Part shown: piece by piece, positions 1 through 6,901 of the stretch
Position numbering within the stretch: position 1 is the first letter of the stretch
Layout of the letters: each line of letters starts with the position of its first letter
Source of the DNA: Cyanobacteria bacterium UBA11153
GTDB taxonomy: Bacteria; Cyanobacteriota; Cyanobacteriia; Cyanobacteriales; Coleofasciculaceae
Direction: 5' to 3'
Length of the DNA: 21,447 bases
Assembly: GCA_003511885.1 (NCBI GenBank)
Contig: DOIX01000137.1
Coordinates: 1-21,447 of the forward strand
The notes under the pieces: generated by a model
Databases searched by the model: none
Seen by the model: the letters and a program-made list of their open reading frames with translations, nothing else
Told to the model about the DNA's origin: nothing
Position numbers and translations under genes: made by a program

Positions 1-18
1 TTTTTCCCTAACTTGAAA

Positions 19-49
19 ATATCGGGTTTAAATGCGCAGCAGCTTATCA
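19..49 (+). repeat. dispersed CAGCTTAT-type element, copy 1
   Basis: The stretch reads TTTAAATGCGCAGCAGCTTATC and resembles elements at 9289-9330 and 12948-12985 (shared core ATG-C-CAGCTTAT) and, inverted, 12881-12923. It lies upstream of the WGR-solenoid gene. The alignment was made by eye and is loose, and the function is unknown. Confidence 0.35.
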
Positions 50-144
50 GTGACAGATTTGGCGGAAGTACTGAATTAAAGAGGAGATGGGCAAGAGGGG
101 AGCGGGGGTGGGTTATTAAATGGGGAAATTTCAATCAGGAGATG

Positions 145-172
145 TCCAATGGTAGAGACAATTGGCATTGGA
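145..172. promoter_or_regulatory. small inverted repeat upstream of the WGR-solenoid gene
   Basis: TCCAATG (145-151) and CATTGGA (166-172) form a 7-bp inverted repeat about 40 bases before the start codon. A TAAAAT hexamer (173-178) follows directly and could be a -10 box, but I see no convincing -35 box 17 bases upstream. It could be an operator, or chance in A+T-rich DNA. Confidence 0.2.
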
Positions 173-210
173 TAAAATATTAAAAGTTTGCAGGATTTAC
201 AGGCTCAATC

Positions 211-3200
211 ATGAAACTCATCAAACGCACTACTCTTTTTTATCAAGAAGGCTCTTCTGATAAAGTTTACGAGGTGGATTTGTGTCAAACGATATCAGAT
301 ATGTATGTGGTAAATTTCCGCTATGGCAGGCGTGGTAAATCTTTGAAGGAGGGAGTGAAGACAAGTCAAGCTGTGCCATTAAGTCAAGCACAGAAAGTTT
401 TTGACCAATTGGTTGCTTCCAAAGTCCAGAAAGGTTATCGTGAAGTTACAGAGGGATCTGGCGATCGCGCGATTGCCTCTCCATCTCCTCAACCTCTGGA
501 ATCGGCGAATTTGACGACAAATCCTCATTATCAAGCGATTCTCAATCGTCTGGCGGGTGGTGGTAATGAAAAATGGCCTTTAGACAGGGCTATTTGGCGG
601 GCGGGGGAACTGAAGATTAAGGAGGCTACTCCTTTTTTGATGAAATTAATGGGAACGGATACGCCTTTACGAGATTATTGTATTGTTTGGGCTTTGGGTT
701 GGTGCGGAGATGAAAGTACGATTTCATTTTTAAAGTTATTCGATAATACTTTAAATCCGGATTTTGTGCGGCGGATTACTTGGGAGGCTCAGTTGAAACT
801 GTCTAATGAGGCAACTAGGGCAGAAATGCGATCGCAAAAAATTCTCCAACTACCCAATGAGTTGCGGAATTTAGCTATAAATGGTACTTCGGAAACATTT
901 ACTACGGCGTTACATACTTATTTGGATGGTAAGGATTTTCAGGCTTTTAGTGTTTTGGATACTATTTATCAAATTGATAACGATAAAGTACGTCCAGCTT
1001 TACTGAATATTTTACGGAATGCGCCGCTGGAACCGAATTATTTTAAATATATCCGTCATATTTTTAAGGCGGCAGAATATCGTCAAGATGGGGAAGTATT
1101 TGGGATTATTGCCTATCGGTTTGAGTTAGGAAAAGCGATGTTTCGTCATAACTATTGGGGTGTTTATCATCCGAAAGTTGGCTATTTACACAAATTTGAT
1201 AGTCGCTACAATAGTGAAACTCGTCGCTATGAACATATTGAAACTAGTCAATTTATAGAGGAAATGAGGAGTCCTAATGCCAGATTAAGCTGCGGGAATA
1301 AAACTCATCAATATCTGAAGCAAAGAGTATGGCGTACTCTGAAACAATTAGGGGAAGATGGCAATATTCAATATGTAGATATGGCAGTGGAAATTCTCCT
1401 CAATTATACGGATAGTCATGCCAGAGAAGTGAAAAAATCTAGCTATAATCGATATGAGAGAGTCAATGGTCGATATCAGCGGCGTACTTGGGAAGTTACT
1501 TGGGATAGTTTCGCCCATTATCTGACATTTAATCATATCCTTTATGAAAATAGTCCCCGCTATATTTTCAAACCAAATACTCAAGCATGGCGGTGTCGGG
1601 AAGGTTACAAACCGGGAGATGCCGAACCGACTGTAAGGGAAGAAGCCTTTCCACAACTTTGGGAACAAAAACCGGAAGCATTGCTGAGGTTACTATTAGA
1701 AAGTAATTGTCATCCCGTCCATCAATTCGCGGTAAAAGTACTGCGAGCTTGTCAGGAGTTTTTAGCAGGAATTGAGATTGGTAAAATCATCCAATTATTG
1801 AATAAACCTTACGAAGTAACAGCAGAATTTGGATTTGGATTAATTTGCGATCGCTATAATCCCAACCAGCCTAACATAGAATTGCTGGTAGCCCTAGCCA
1901 ACTGTGCCTTTTCAGCCGGAAGAATCCAGGCATATCAATGGATTGAAGCCCAAAAACAGGTATTTTTAGCAGAGAGTCACGGGATGCCTGCGGCGGGCTT
2001 CGCCATCGCAATTTTAGTCACTAGCATACATAGCGATACTCGTACCTTTATCCGCAGACTCTTAACTTCGGCTATTGTCAGTGACAATACTGCGAAATTA
2101 ACCATTGGGCGAATTATTGCCACTATGTTAGCTTTTCAGGCTACAGAAGGAGAAATAGCGCGAGATATTAGCGAAACTTTGCTTATCTGTTTTGCCCCAC
2201 AACTGCGAACATTGGGTATGGAAGTAATTCTGGATTTACTACGACATCCCATGGTAGAAATTCAGGAATTAGGGGCAAGGATTCTCCTCAATCATCAAAC
2301 TCCTCCGGCTCAATTACCACCAGAGTTAATTGAATCGTTAATTGTCTCATCTCATCAATCATTGCGAGTTATCGGTATCCAGATTTTCAGTCAATTACCC
2401 GATAGTCGATTACTGGAAGAATACGAATTATTGCGAGGAATGATAACTCATGAATTACCAGATATCCGCAATAGTATTCGTCCCGCAATTCGGCGCTTAG
2501 GTACAGGCAATCCCGAATTTGCTAGTAAATTAGCAGCAGAATTGATTACTATATTAACGAGAAAAGAAAAACACCAAGGCATTCACAAAGATATCATTAC
2601 TTTGCTGCGAGATGACTTGCCATCCTGGATGTCTAGTATTTCTCAAGAAACAGTCATGGGGTTAATAAACAGTCAATATCCAGCAGCCCAAGAATTAGGC
2701 GGGATAGTCTTGAGAGGAAATACCGCATTTTGGGCAGATTTCGATACCACAAATATCGTCAAACTAGCTAACCATGAAATTTTCTCCATTCGCGAAGCAG
2801 CTAGGGCGATGTTTTCTCAAAGTTTAAATCGCATTCGTAGCCATAATTCAGAAAAGTTAGCAGCCGTCAGACTATTAGAGTCGAAGTGGGATGATTCACG
2901 AGAATTTGCCCGGAAAATTTTTACTACCGAATTTACCGATGAAGATTGGACACCAGCAGTCATGGTGAGTATTTGCGACAGCATTCGCGATGATGTGCGC
3001 CAATTTGGGCGAGATTTAGTCACACGGTATTTCCAGGAAAGTTATGGACAAGATTACTTACGGAAATTTAGCGAACATCCATCAGCGGATATGCAGCTAT
3101 TTGCTACTAATTACCTGGAAAGTTATGCTGGGAATAATCCGGAGAAATTAGAGGAATTAATCCCATATTTTGTCACAGTATTATGTCAGGTAAATCGAGG

Positions 3201-3420
3201 GCGAATAGCCAAGCAAAGATTGTTTAGCTTTTTGGAGGCAGAAGCCCAAAAAAGCGAAGCCTCGGCGCGAGTTGTGGCAGATATTTTGACGCGGCAATCT
3301 GTCACGATGGCGATTGGGGATAAAGCGATGGCAATTCAGATGATGTTGAAGATTTCTCAACGGTATCCGGGGATTGAATTACCGATTTTGGTGAAAGATG
3401 TGGTGGAGGTGAGGAGGTAG
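211..3420 (+). CDS. WGR-domain ARM/HEAT solenoid protein (retron type XIII ARM component candidate)
   Basis: This 1069-residue protein has two parts. Residues 1-78 form a WGR domain, with the signature here YGR (residues 38-40) followed by RGK; WGR domains bind nucleic acid in PARPs and in bacterial WGR/SWIM gene clusters. From about residue 95 to the end it is all helical, built of degenerate HEAT/armadillo units (for example blocks starting near residues 135, 700, 760 and 900), with no NTPase or nuclease motif seen. Proteins of this build accompany a winged-helix SWIM protein and an RT in type XIII retrons, as I recall the classification, and both partners lie in this window on the same strand. 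No clear Shine-Dalgarno sequence precedes the ATG. A dispersed repeat begins 17 bases after the stop. An alternative reading is the E. coli YehI-like WGR protein class, which also travels with a SWIM protein but with MoxR/VWA genes that are absent here. Confidence 0.8.
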   Translation: MKLIKRTTLFYQEGSSDKVYEVDLCQTISDMYVVNFRYGRRGKSLKEGVKTSQAVPLSQAQKVFDQLVASKVQKGYREVTEGSGDRAIASPSPQPLESANLTTNPHYQAILNRLAGGGNEKWPLDRAIWRAGELKIKEATPFLMKLMGTDTPLRDYCIVWALGWCGDESTISFLKLFDNTLNPDFVRRITWEAQLKLSNEATRAEMRSQKILQLPNELRNLAINGTSETFTTALHTYLDGKDFQAFSVLDTIYQIDNDKVRPALLNILRNAPLEPNYFKYIRHIFKAAEYRQDGEVFGIIAYRFELGKAMFRHNYWGVYHPKVGYLHKFDSRYNSETRRYEHIETSQFIEEMRSPNARLSCGNKTHQYLKQRVWRTLKQLGEDGNIQYVDMAVEILLNYTDSHAREVKKSSYNRYERVNGRYQRRTWEVTWDSFAHYLTFNHILYENSPRYIFKPNTQAWRCREGYKPGDAEPTVREEAFPQLWEQKPEALLRLLLESNCHPVHQFAVKVLRACQEFLAGIEIGKIIQLLNKPYEVTAEFGFGLICDRYNPNQPNIELLVALANCAFSAGRIQAYQWIEAQKQVFLAESHGMPAAGFAIAILVTSIHSDTRTFIRRLLTSAIVSDNTAKLTIGRIIATMLAFQATEGEIARDISETLLICFAPQLRTLGMEVILDLLRHPMVEIQELGARILLNHQTPPAQLPPELIESLIVSSHQSLRVIGIQIFSQLPDSRLLEEYELLRGMITHELPDIRNSIRPAIRRLGTGNPEFASKLAAELITILTRKEKHQGIHKDIITLLRDDLPSWMSSISQETVMGLINSQYPAAQELGGIVLRGNTAFWADFDTTNIVKLANHEIFSIREAARAMFSQSLNRIRSHNSEKLAAVRLLESKWDDSREFARKIFTTEFTDEDWTPAVMVSICDSIRDDVRQFGRDLVTRYFQESYGQDYLRKFSEHPSADMQLFATNYLESYAGNNPEKLEELIPYFVTVLCQVNRGRIAKQRLFSFLEAEAQKSEASARVVADILTRQSVTMAIGDKAMAIQMMLKISQRYPGIELPILVKDVVEVRR

Positions 3421-3437
3421 TTGGGATTTTTGGTTGG

Positions 3438-3490
3438 TTTTTTTAACGCAGAGGGGCACAGAGGTTTTACAGAGGTACGCGGAGGTTTTC
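3438..3490 (+). repeat. dispersed TTTTTTTAACGCAGAGG repeat, left copy
   Basis: A T-run followed by AACGCAGAGGGGCACAGAGG and further AGAGG units. An inverted copy lies at 6841-6885, and looser direct copies at 14501-14541 and 15543-15564. The left and right copies border the 3.4-kb block between the two retron-like genes, 17 bases after one gene and 16 bases before the next. This kind of repeat is common between cyanobacterial genes. Confidence 0.7.
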
Positions 3491-3554
3491 ATGGTGGGAG
3501 GTGTTGGGGTAGGATAATAGACGGTATGACCACAATTTTTATGAGAAGGGAATT

Positions 3555-3905
3555 ATGCCTGGTTATTTGGAAGAATTCTATATTCCTGGTATCAGGCAGG
3601 TTATTCAGTTATTGATTGATGGATTTAGGGAACGTAATTTTATTTTATGTTATCTGGGGACGGATGATTATGGCTTATTGAATCGGAGGTTTTTGGCATA
3701 TTTCTGTGTTTGGAAATATGTCTGGTGGTTTGAAAAGGAAAGAAGTATTTCCATTGAGGAGTTGAAAAGTGAGGTATTTGGCAACCATTGGTGGGATGAG
3801 TCATGGCATGAAGTATTACTGCTAATTGCGGGATTAATCGATGCCAAGTTTGTTGGAGAAATTATCGAATATTTGAGGTTCTTCAGGACATCTTATGCTA
3901 AACTA
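3555..3905 (+). pseudogene. C-terminal fragment of a NACHT-type STAND NTPase protein
   Basis: The reading frame from ATG 3555 encodes FLAYFCVWKYVWWFEKE followed by EVFGNHWWDESWHEVLLLIA and GLIDAKFVGEIIEYL, the helical segment after the NACHT module in cyanobacterial NACHT proteins as I recall them. The P-loop, Walker B and sensor regions are all missing, and upstream is only a dispersed repeat. Similarity stops near 3890; the frame stays open to 4079 only because it runs antisense through the DJ-1 gene. A Shine-Dalgarno-like AGAAGGGAA precedes the ATG, so a short product cannot be excluded, but a 5'-truncated relic is the simplest reading. NACHT proteins are often defence or signalling NTPases. 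Confidence 0.6.
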
Positions 3906-3931
3906 TTAGTTAACGTGCCTAAGTGTAATCT

Positions 3932-4615
3932 TTACCCCTTTTGCTTCCATTCGCTCATATTCTGTATCGATGTTAAGCCCTGTATAAATAACATCGCCTT
4001 ATCAACCAACTCGGCCCCCGCTTTTTCGGGCGATCCGGTATCAAATGGCGGGGCGGGATTGTACTCTATCAATAGTTGAGTAATCTTGGCGATTTCCTCA
4101 CCATAAAGGATCCTGGCGATCGTCAGAGCAAAATCAATACCTGCTGTCACACCTCCACCTGTAATTCGATTGCGGTCGATTACGACACGTTCGGTTCCAA
4201 CCTCAACGCCCAATCCAGCGAGTTGTTCTCGCATCGCCCAGTGAGTCGCGGCTCGATAGCCTTGGAGCAGTCCTGCTTTCGCCAAAAAATGCGATCCACC
4301 GCAGACAGAAGCGATAAATTTGGCAGTATTACCTTGTTTACGAAGAAATGCTAACATATCGGGATCGTCTTCTAACAGCCCTTGTCCCAAGCCACCTCCG
4401 ATACAAATCAGATCCAAACATGGGCAATTTGCGAAAGTGGTGTCAGGCAAAACTATCATCCCATTATCGGTTTTAACTGGATCTAGCGTTTTCCAGATCC
4501 GATGAATTTGGACATTAGGCAGCCCCCCAAAAACTTCCTGTGGTCCCACAATATCAAGTGCCGTCATACCGGGATAAAAGACCAAACCAATGATGTGCTT
4601 TTGTGAGTCAGTCAT
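3932..4615 (-). CDS. DJ-1/PfpI family protein, isocyanide hydratase-like
   Basis: A 227-residue class I glutamine-amidotransferase-like protein. It has the DIVGPQEVF segment (D21, E27), IGGG, the nucleophile elbow SVCGGS with C105, the block GLLQGYRAATHW (H125), GGGVTAGIDF (D161) and an ending LIEYNPAPPFDTGSP. These blocks match the Pseudomonas isocyanide hydratase (InhA) subgroup, which hydrates isocyanides to N-formamides, more closely than chaperone-like DJ-1. The residue after the catalytic Cys is Gly, where I recall Thr in InhA. AAGGAGATAAATTC supplies a good ribosome site before the ATG. The gene diverges from the LuxR gene across about 99 bases, so that regulator is a plausible controller. 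By eye this region is richer in G+C than its neighbours, which fits acquisition. Confidence 0.85.
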   Translation of the reverse strand: MTDSQKHIIGLVFYPGMTALDIVGPQEVFGGLPNVQIHRIWKTLDPVKTDNGMIVLPDTTFANCPCLDLICIGGGLGQGLLEDDPDMLAFLRKQGNTAKFIASVCGGSHFLAKAGLLQGYRAATHWAMREQLAGLGVEVGTERVVIDRNRITGGGVTAGIDFALTIARILYGEEIAKITQLLIEYNPAPPFDTGSPEKAGAELVDKAMLFIQGLTSIQNMSEWKQKG

Positions 4616-4714
4616 GAATTTATCTCCTTATGGTAATTGCGATTAAATCTGTCCTTATACTAGAAGTAGCAACTGACCTTGCATAGTCCTCGATCGAGTA
4701 CTCTTTTGACCACC

Positions 4715-5401
4715 ATGAGCATTTCTTGGCAGCTGTTATTTGAAGAAATTCATCAGGCAAAGGATGACAATGGCTTACGATCGCACCTCGTACCCAAGAT
4801 TGGCGAGTATTTTGCCGCCAAGCGATCGGGAATCTTCTTTTTCGACCGGATTTTAGCTGATAAAAATCTTCAGAAAGTCCTAAAAGTCGCCTTATCTGTT
4901 GAACATAATCCTGTTGCACGTTACTTAACAGAGCGCCATACGCCTGTCCATGAAGGAATGGTTACATCACCCAAAGCGTGGGCGATCGTTTGTCCCCGTC
5001 CCGATCATTGGCATGTGATGGCGGGACCGATTATCAGTCATGGTCAATTAGTCGGTGCAGTCGGCTGCACCCGTGAAAAGTCAATGCCTGCCTTTAATAC
5101 ACAAAACCTAGCTGATTTGAGTGGAATTTGTCTGCACTTATCTGTTTGGGCTTCAACGGTGAGATCTCAACCTCAATCGTTCAAAACAGATTGTTTAACG
5201 TCTCGTGAATTGCAAATTGCCGAATTAGTTGCTTTGGGGCAAACTAACGCAGAAATTGGGACTAAACTTTGGATTACCGAGAATTCTGTAAAGCAAGCTC
5301 TAAAGCGAATGTTCCGTAAGCTTGAGGTTTCGTCTCGTGCCCAGATGGTTGCACAGCTTTCCACAACAAAATACCATTTACCAAAAAACGAGAAGTCTTA
5401 A
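4715..5401 (+). CDS. LuxR-family transcriptional regulator with GAF-like N-terminus
   Basis: This 228-residue protein has a C-terminal LuxR/FixJ-type helix-turn-helix (residues 161-216, starting LTSRELQIAELVALGQTNAE, then SVKQALKRMFRKLEVSSRAQ). The N-terminal 145 residues look like a small GAF-type sensor, with GIFFFDR, HVMAGPIISHGQLVGAVGC and LADLSGICLHLSVW; the ligand is unknown. It lacks a phospho-acceptor receiver domain, so it is probably not a two-component regulator. I chose ATG 4715 because translation from the upstream TTG at 4679 would add 12 residues outside the recognisable domain; neither start has a strong ribosome site. It is divergent from the DJ-1 gene, and its 3' end overlaps the GNAT relic tail to tail by 24 bases. 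Confidence 0.85.
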   Translation: MSISWQLLFEEIHQAKDDNGLRSHLVPKIGEYFAAKRSGIFFFDRILADKNLQKVLKVALSVEHNPVARYLTERHTPVHEGMVTSPKAWAIVCPRPDHWHVMAGPIISHGQLVGAVGCTREKSMPAFNTQNLADLSGICLHLSVWASTVRSQPQSFKTDCLTSRELQIAELVALGQTNAEIGTKLWITENSVKQALKRMFRKLEVSSRAQMVAQLSTTKYHLPKNEKS

Positions 5402-5545
5402 GGAGCGGACTTGTCGGTAAAAGTCTCCACCGATTTTATAAGATAGCGTCTTGAAGTATCTAGCCACCGGGAAAAGCTCGAAGCCCGCCTTTTCGTAAGT
5501 GTGGCGTGCTGGAGCATCACCGGGATCGCCTGCCGTCTCAACCAT
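5378..5545 (-). pseudogene. GNAT N-acetyltransferase C-terminal relic
   Basis: The minus-strand frame from 5545 reads MVETAGDPGDAPARHTYEKA followed by GFELFPVARYFKTL. This is the C-terminal motif of GNAT acetyltransferases (DPG-APAR-YEKAGF-PVARYFK). The acetyl-CoA-binding half (motif A) is absent, because upstream DNA is the GFA gene, whose stop codon lies 6 bases before this ATG in the same frame. It is therefore a 5'-truncated remnant of about 55 codons that ends inside the 3' end of the LuxR gene on the other strand. Confidence 0.65.
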
Positions 5546-5551
5546 CGCATT

Positions 5552-5959
5552 TTAAAGAACTCCAGAAGGAATTCCTTCAAAACTGGGAATGCCCTCATCG
5601 GGCTGACACCAACTTGCTTTTGATTCAGTATTTACATGTGCAACTGGCTTTAAATTCGTTGGAGTATCTACAGTTGCTAACGCGATGCTTAGATAGATAT
5701 TTTTATCGTGCGCATAATTCATAAGCCGTGAACCGCAATTGACACAAAAAGCTCTGTACCCACCGATTGCATTTTTATGTTCTTTTAACGAACCTGATTC
5801 GTTGAAAATTTTCAATGTACTTGCTTTGGCAAGAGCCATGGTGACATAGGCTGCTCCGTGTGCTTTTCTGCAAAACTTGCAATGGCAATTAAATATTTTT
5901 CCTGGAATTAACTCCACCTCATACTTAACTGAACCACAGAGGCAACTTCCTTCAATCAT
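5552..5959 (-). CDS. GFA family (glutathione-dependent formaldehyde-activating enzyme-like) zinc protein
   Basis: A 135-residue protein, close to the usual GFA size. Cysteines sit at the family's zinc positions: GSCLCG (C6, C8), NCHCKFC (C25, C27, C30) and FCVNCGS (C72, C75). The family includes Gfa, proposed to form S-hydroxymethylglutathione from formaldehyde, but most members have unknown substrates, so no reaction is assigned. I chose ATG 5959 because GGAGGAG (5965-5971) sits at ideal spacing; the GTG at 5974 would place the start upstream of that ribosome site. The gene begins 16 bases after the edge of an attC-like site, the layout of an integron cassette gene. The last residues (SFEGIPSGVL) may be altered by the deletion that removed the start of the GNAT gene. 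Confidence 0.85.
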   Translation of the reverse strand: MIEGSCLCGSVKYEVELIPGKIFNCHCKFCRKAHGAAYVTMALAKASTLKIFNESGSLKEHKNAIGGYRAFCVNCGSRLMNYAHDKNIYLSIALATVDTPTNLKPVAHVNTESKASWCQPDEGIPSFEGIPSGVL

Positions 5960-5974
5960 CTCGATCTCCTCCAC

Positions 5975-6061
5975 GTATAACGTTTCGCTTCACCTGCCGC
6001 AGACTGATTTTGCGATCGCTCGATCGTACCATGTCTGTCTGGTGCAAGCGAATGGTTATGG
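5975..6061 (-). other. attC-like recombination site (integron cassette type)
   Basis: This 87-base imperfect palindrome has GTATAAC (5975-5981) facing GTTATGG (6055-6061) at its ends. Inside, TTCGCTTCACC (5984-5994) pairs with GGTGCAAGCGAA (6041-6052) leaving one unpaired C/G, like the extrahelical base of attC sites. The outer boxes, the inner TGCACC/GGTGA pair, the length and the position just before a gene's ribosome site all fit attC. No integrase gene and no second clear attC lie in the window. Confidence 0.5.
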
Positions 6062-6250
6062 TAGGCATTTCCTGAAATTTTCCTCAAGATTTGAATCGTA
6101 GCGAGCTGCCCATCAAAAATCTTGAAGGACGCTCGCACTTCCCAAAAATAAGCTGGAAATGAACTACCGAGATATAATTACAATATTATCCAATCCTATT
6201 TATAGCCAGTACAATAAAGACAGAAAATCTATATTGATACTAACCCAGCC

Positions 6251-6826
6251 ATGACAGCCCTCACCACCAAACGCTTTACCATAGAAGAATATCACCGCCT
6301 AGGGGAACTAGGCTTCTTCTCTCCAGAAGAGAGAGTGGAATTAATTCGAGGAGAAATCATCAAAATGCCTACCACAAAGACACCACACTCCTTTTGCAAT
6401 ACTCGTTTGTGGCAGGAATTATTCAAACTATTGGGAGAAAGTGCTACCCTGCGAGTACAAGAACCCATTATATTATCAGCAGACAGCGAACCACAACCAG
6501 ATTTTGCCATTGTGCGGAATCAAGATGATAACTATCTATCATCTCACCCCATGCCCGATGACATATTCCTAGTCATAGAAATATCCAATCCCACCTTAAA
6601 ATTCGATCAAACCACCAAACTATCTCTCTACGCCGAAGATAACATCCCCCATTACTGGATATTCAACCTCATTGATAACCACCTGGAAATATACAGCCAA
6701 CCCTACCAAGACTTACGAGGAAAATTTAACTATCGACACAAACAAATAGCCCTCCCCAACGAAACAATTCCCCTCCCCCACTTCCCCGAAATATCCCTCA
6801 ACCTCTCCCGAATATTTCCCCCCTAA
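6251..6826 (+). CDS. Uma2 family endonuclease (DUF820)
   Basis: A 191-residue protein typical of the Uma2 family, hugely expanded in cyanobacteria and built on a PD-(D/E)XK nuclease fold. It shows FTIEEYHRLGELGFF, the VELIRGEI strand (E35), PQPDFAIV with D84, FLVIEISNPTL with E110, KLSLYAEDNIPHYWI (K123) and the C-terminal IPLPHFPEISLNLSRIF. The acidic residues and Lys are intact, so a nuclease active site is possible, although cellular roles of Uma2 proteins are unproven. It lies inside the block bordered by inverted dispersed repeats, on the + strand, 15 bases before the right-hand copy. A TATAAT at 6173 lies about 75 bases upstream without a matching -35 box. Confidence 0.85.
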   Translation: MTALTTKRFTIEEYHRLGELGFFSPEERVELIRGEIIKMPTTKTPHSFCNTRLWQELFKLLGESATLRVQEPIILSADSEPQPDFAIVRNQDDNYLSSHPMPDDIFLVIEISNPTLKFDQTTKLSLYAEDNIPHYWIFNLIDNHLEIYSQPYQDLRGKFNYRHKQIALPNETIPLPHFPEISLNLSRIFPP

Positions 6827-6840
6827 CCAACAAAACAACA

Positions 6841-6885
6841 AAAACCCTCTGCGCACCTCCGTGTAAACCTCTGTGTTAAAAAAAA
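6841..6885 (-). repeat. dispersed TTTTTTTAACACAGAGG repeat, right inverted copy
   Basis: Read on the minus strand it starts with an eight-T run and AACACAGAGGTTTACACGG, matching the copy at 3438-3490 in opposite orientation. The T-runs lie at the outer ends of the 3.4-kb block. It ends 16 bases before the WH-SWIM start codon, so that gene's native leader may have been displaced. Confidence 0.7.
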
Positions 6886-6901
6886 TACCCCAAAAAACAC
6901 C

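Noticed and set aside
3421..3615. 64-codon frame after the WGR/ARM gene
   Set aside because: It is the translation of the dispersed repeat and ends inside the NACHT relic in another frame.
5506..5724. 72-codon plus-strand frame
   Set aside because: It is antisense to the GFA gene and the GNAT relic, both of which have family motifs.
6086..6123. CAAGATTT/AAATCTTG inverted repeat as a second attC site
   Set aside because: It lacks the TAAC/GTTA outer boxes and the inner TGCACC/GGTGA pair, so it is just an 8-bp inverted repeat before the Uma2 gene.
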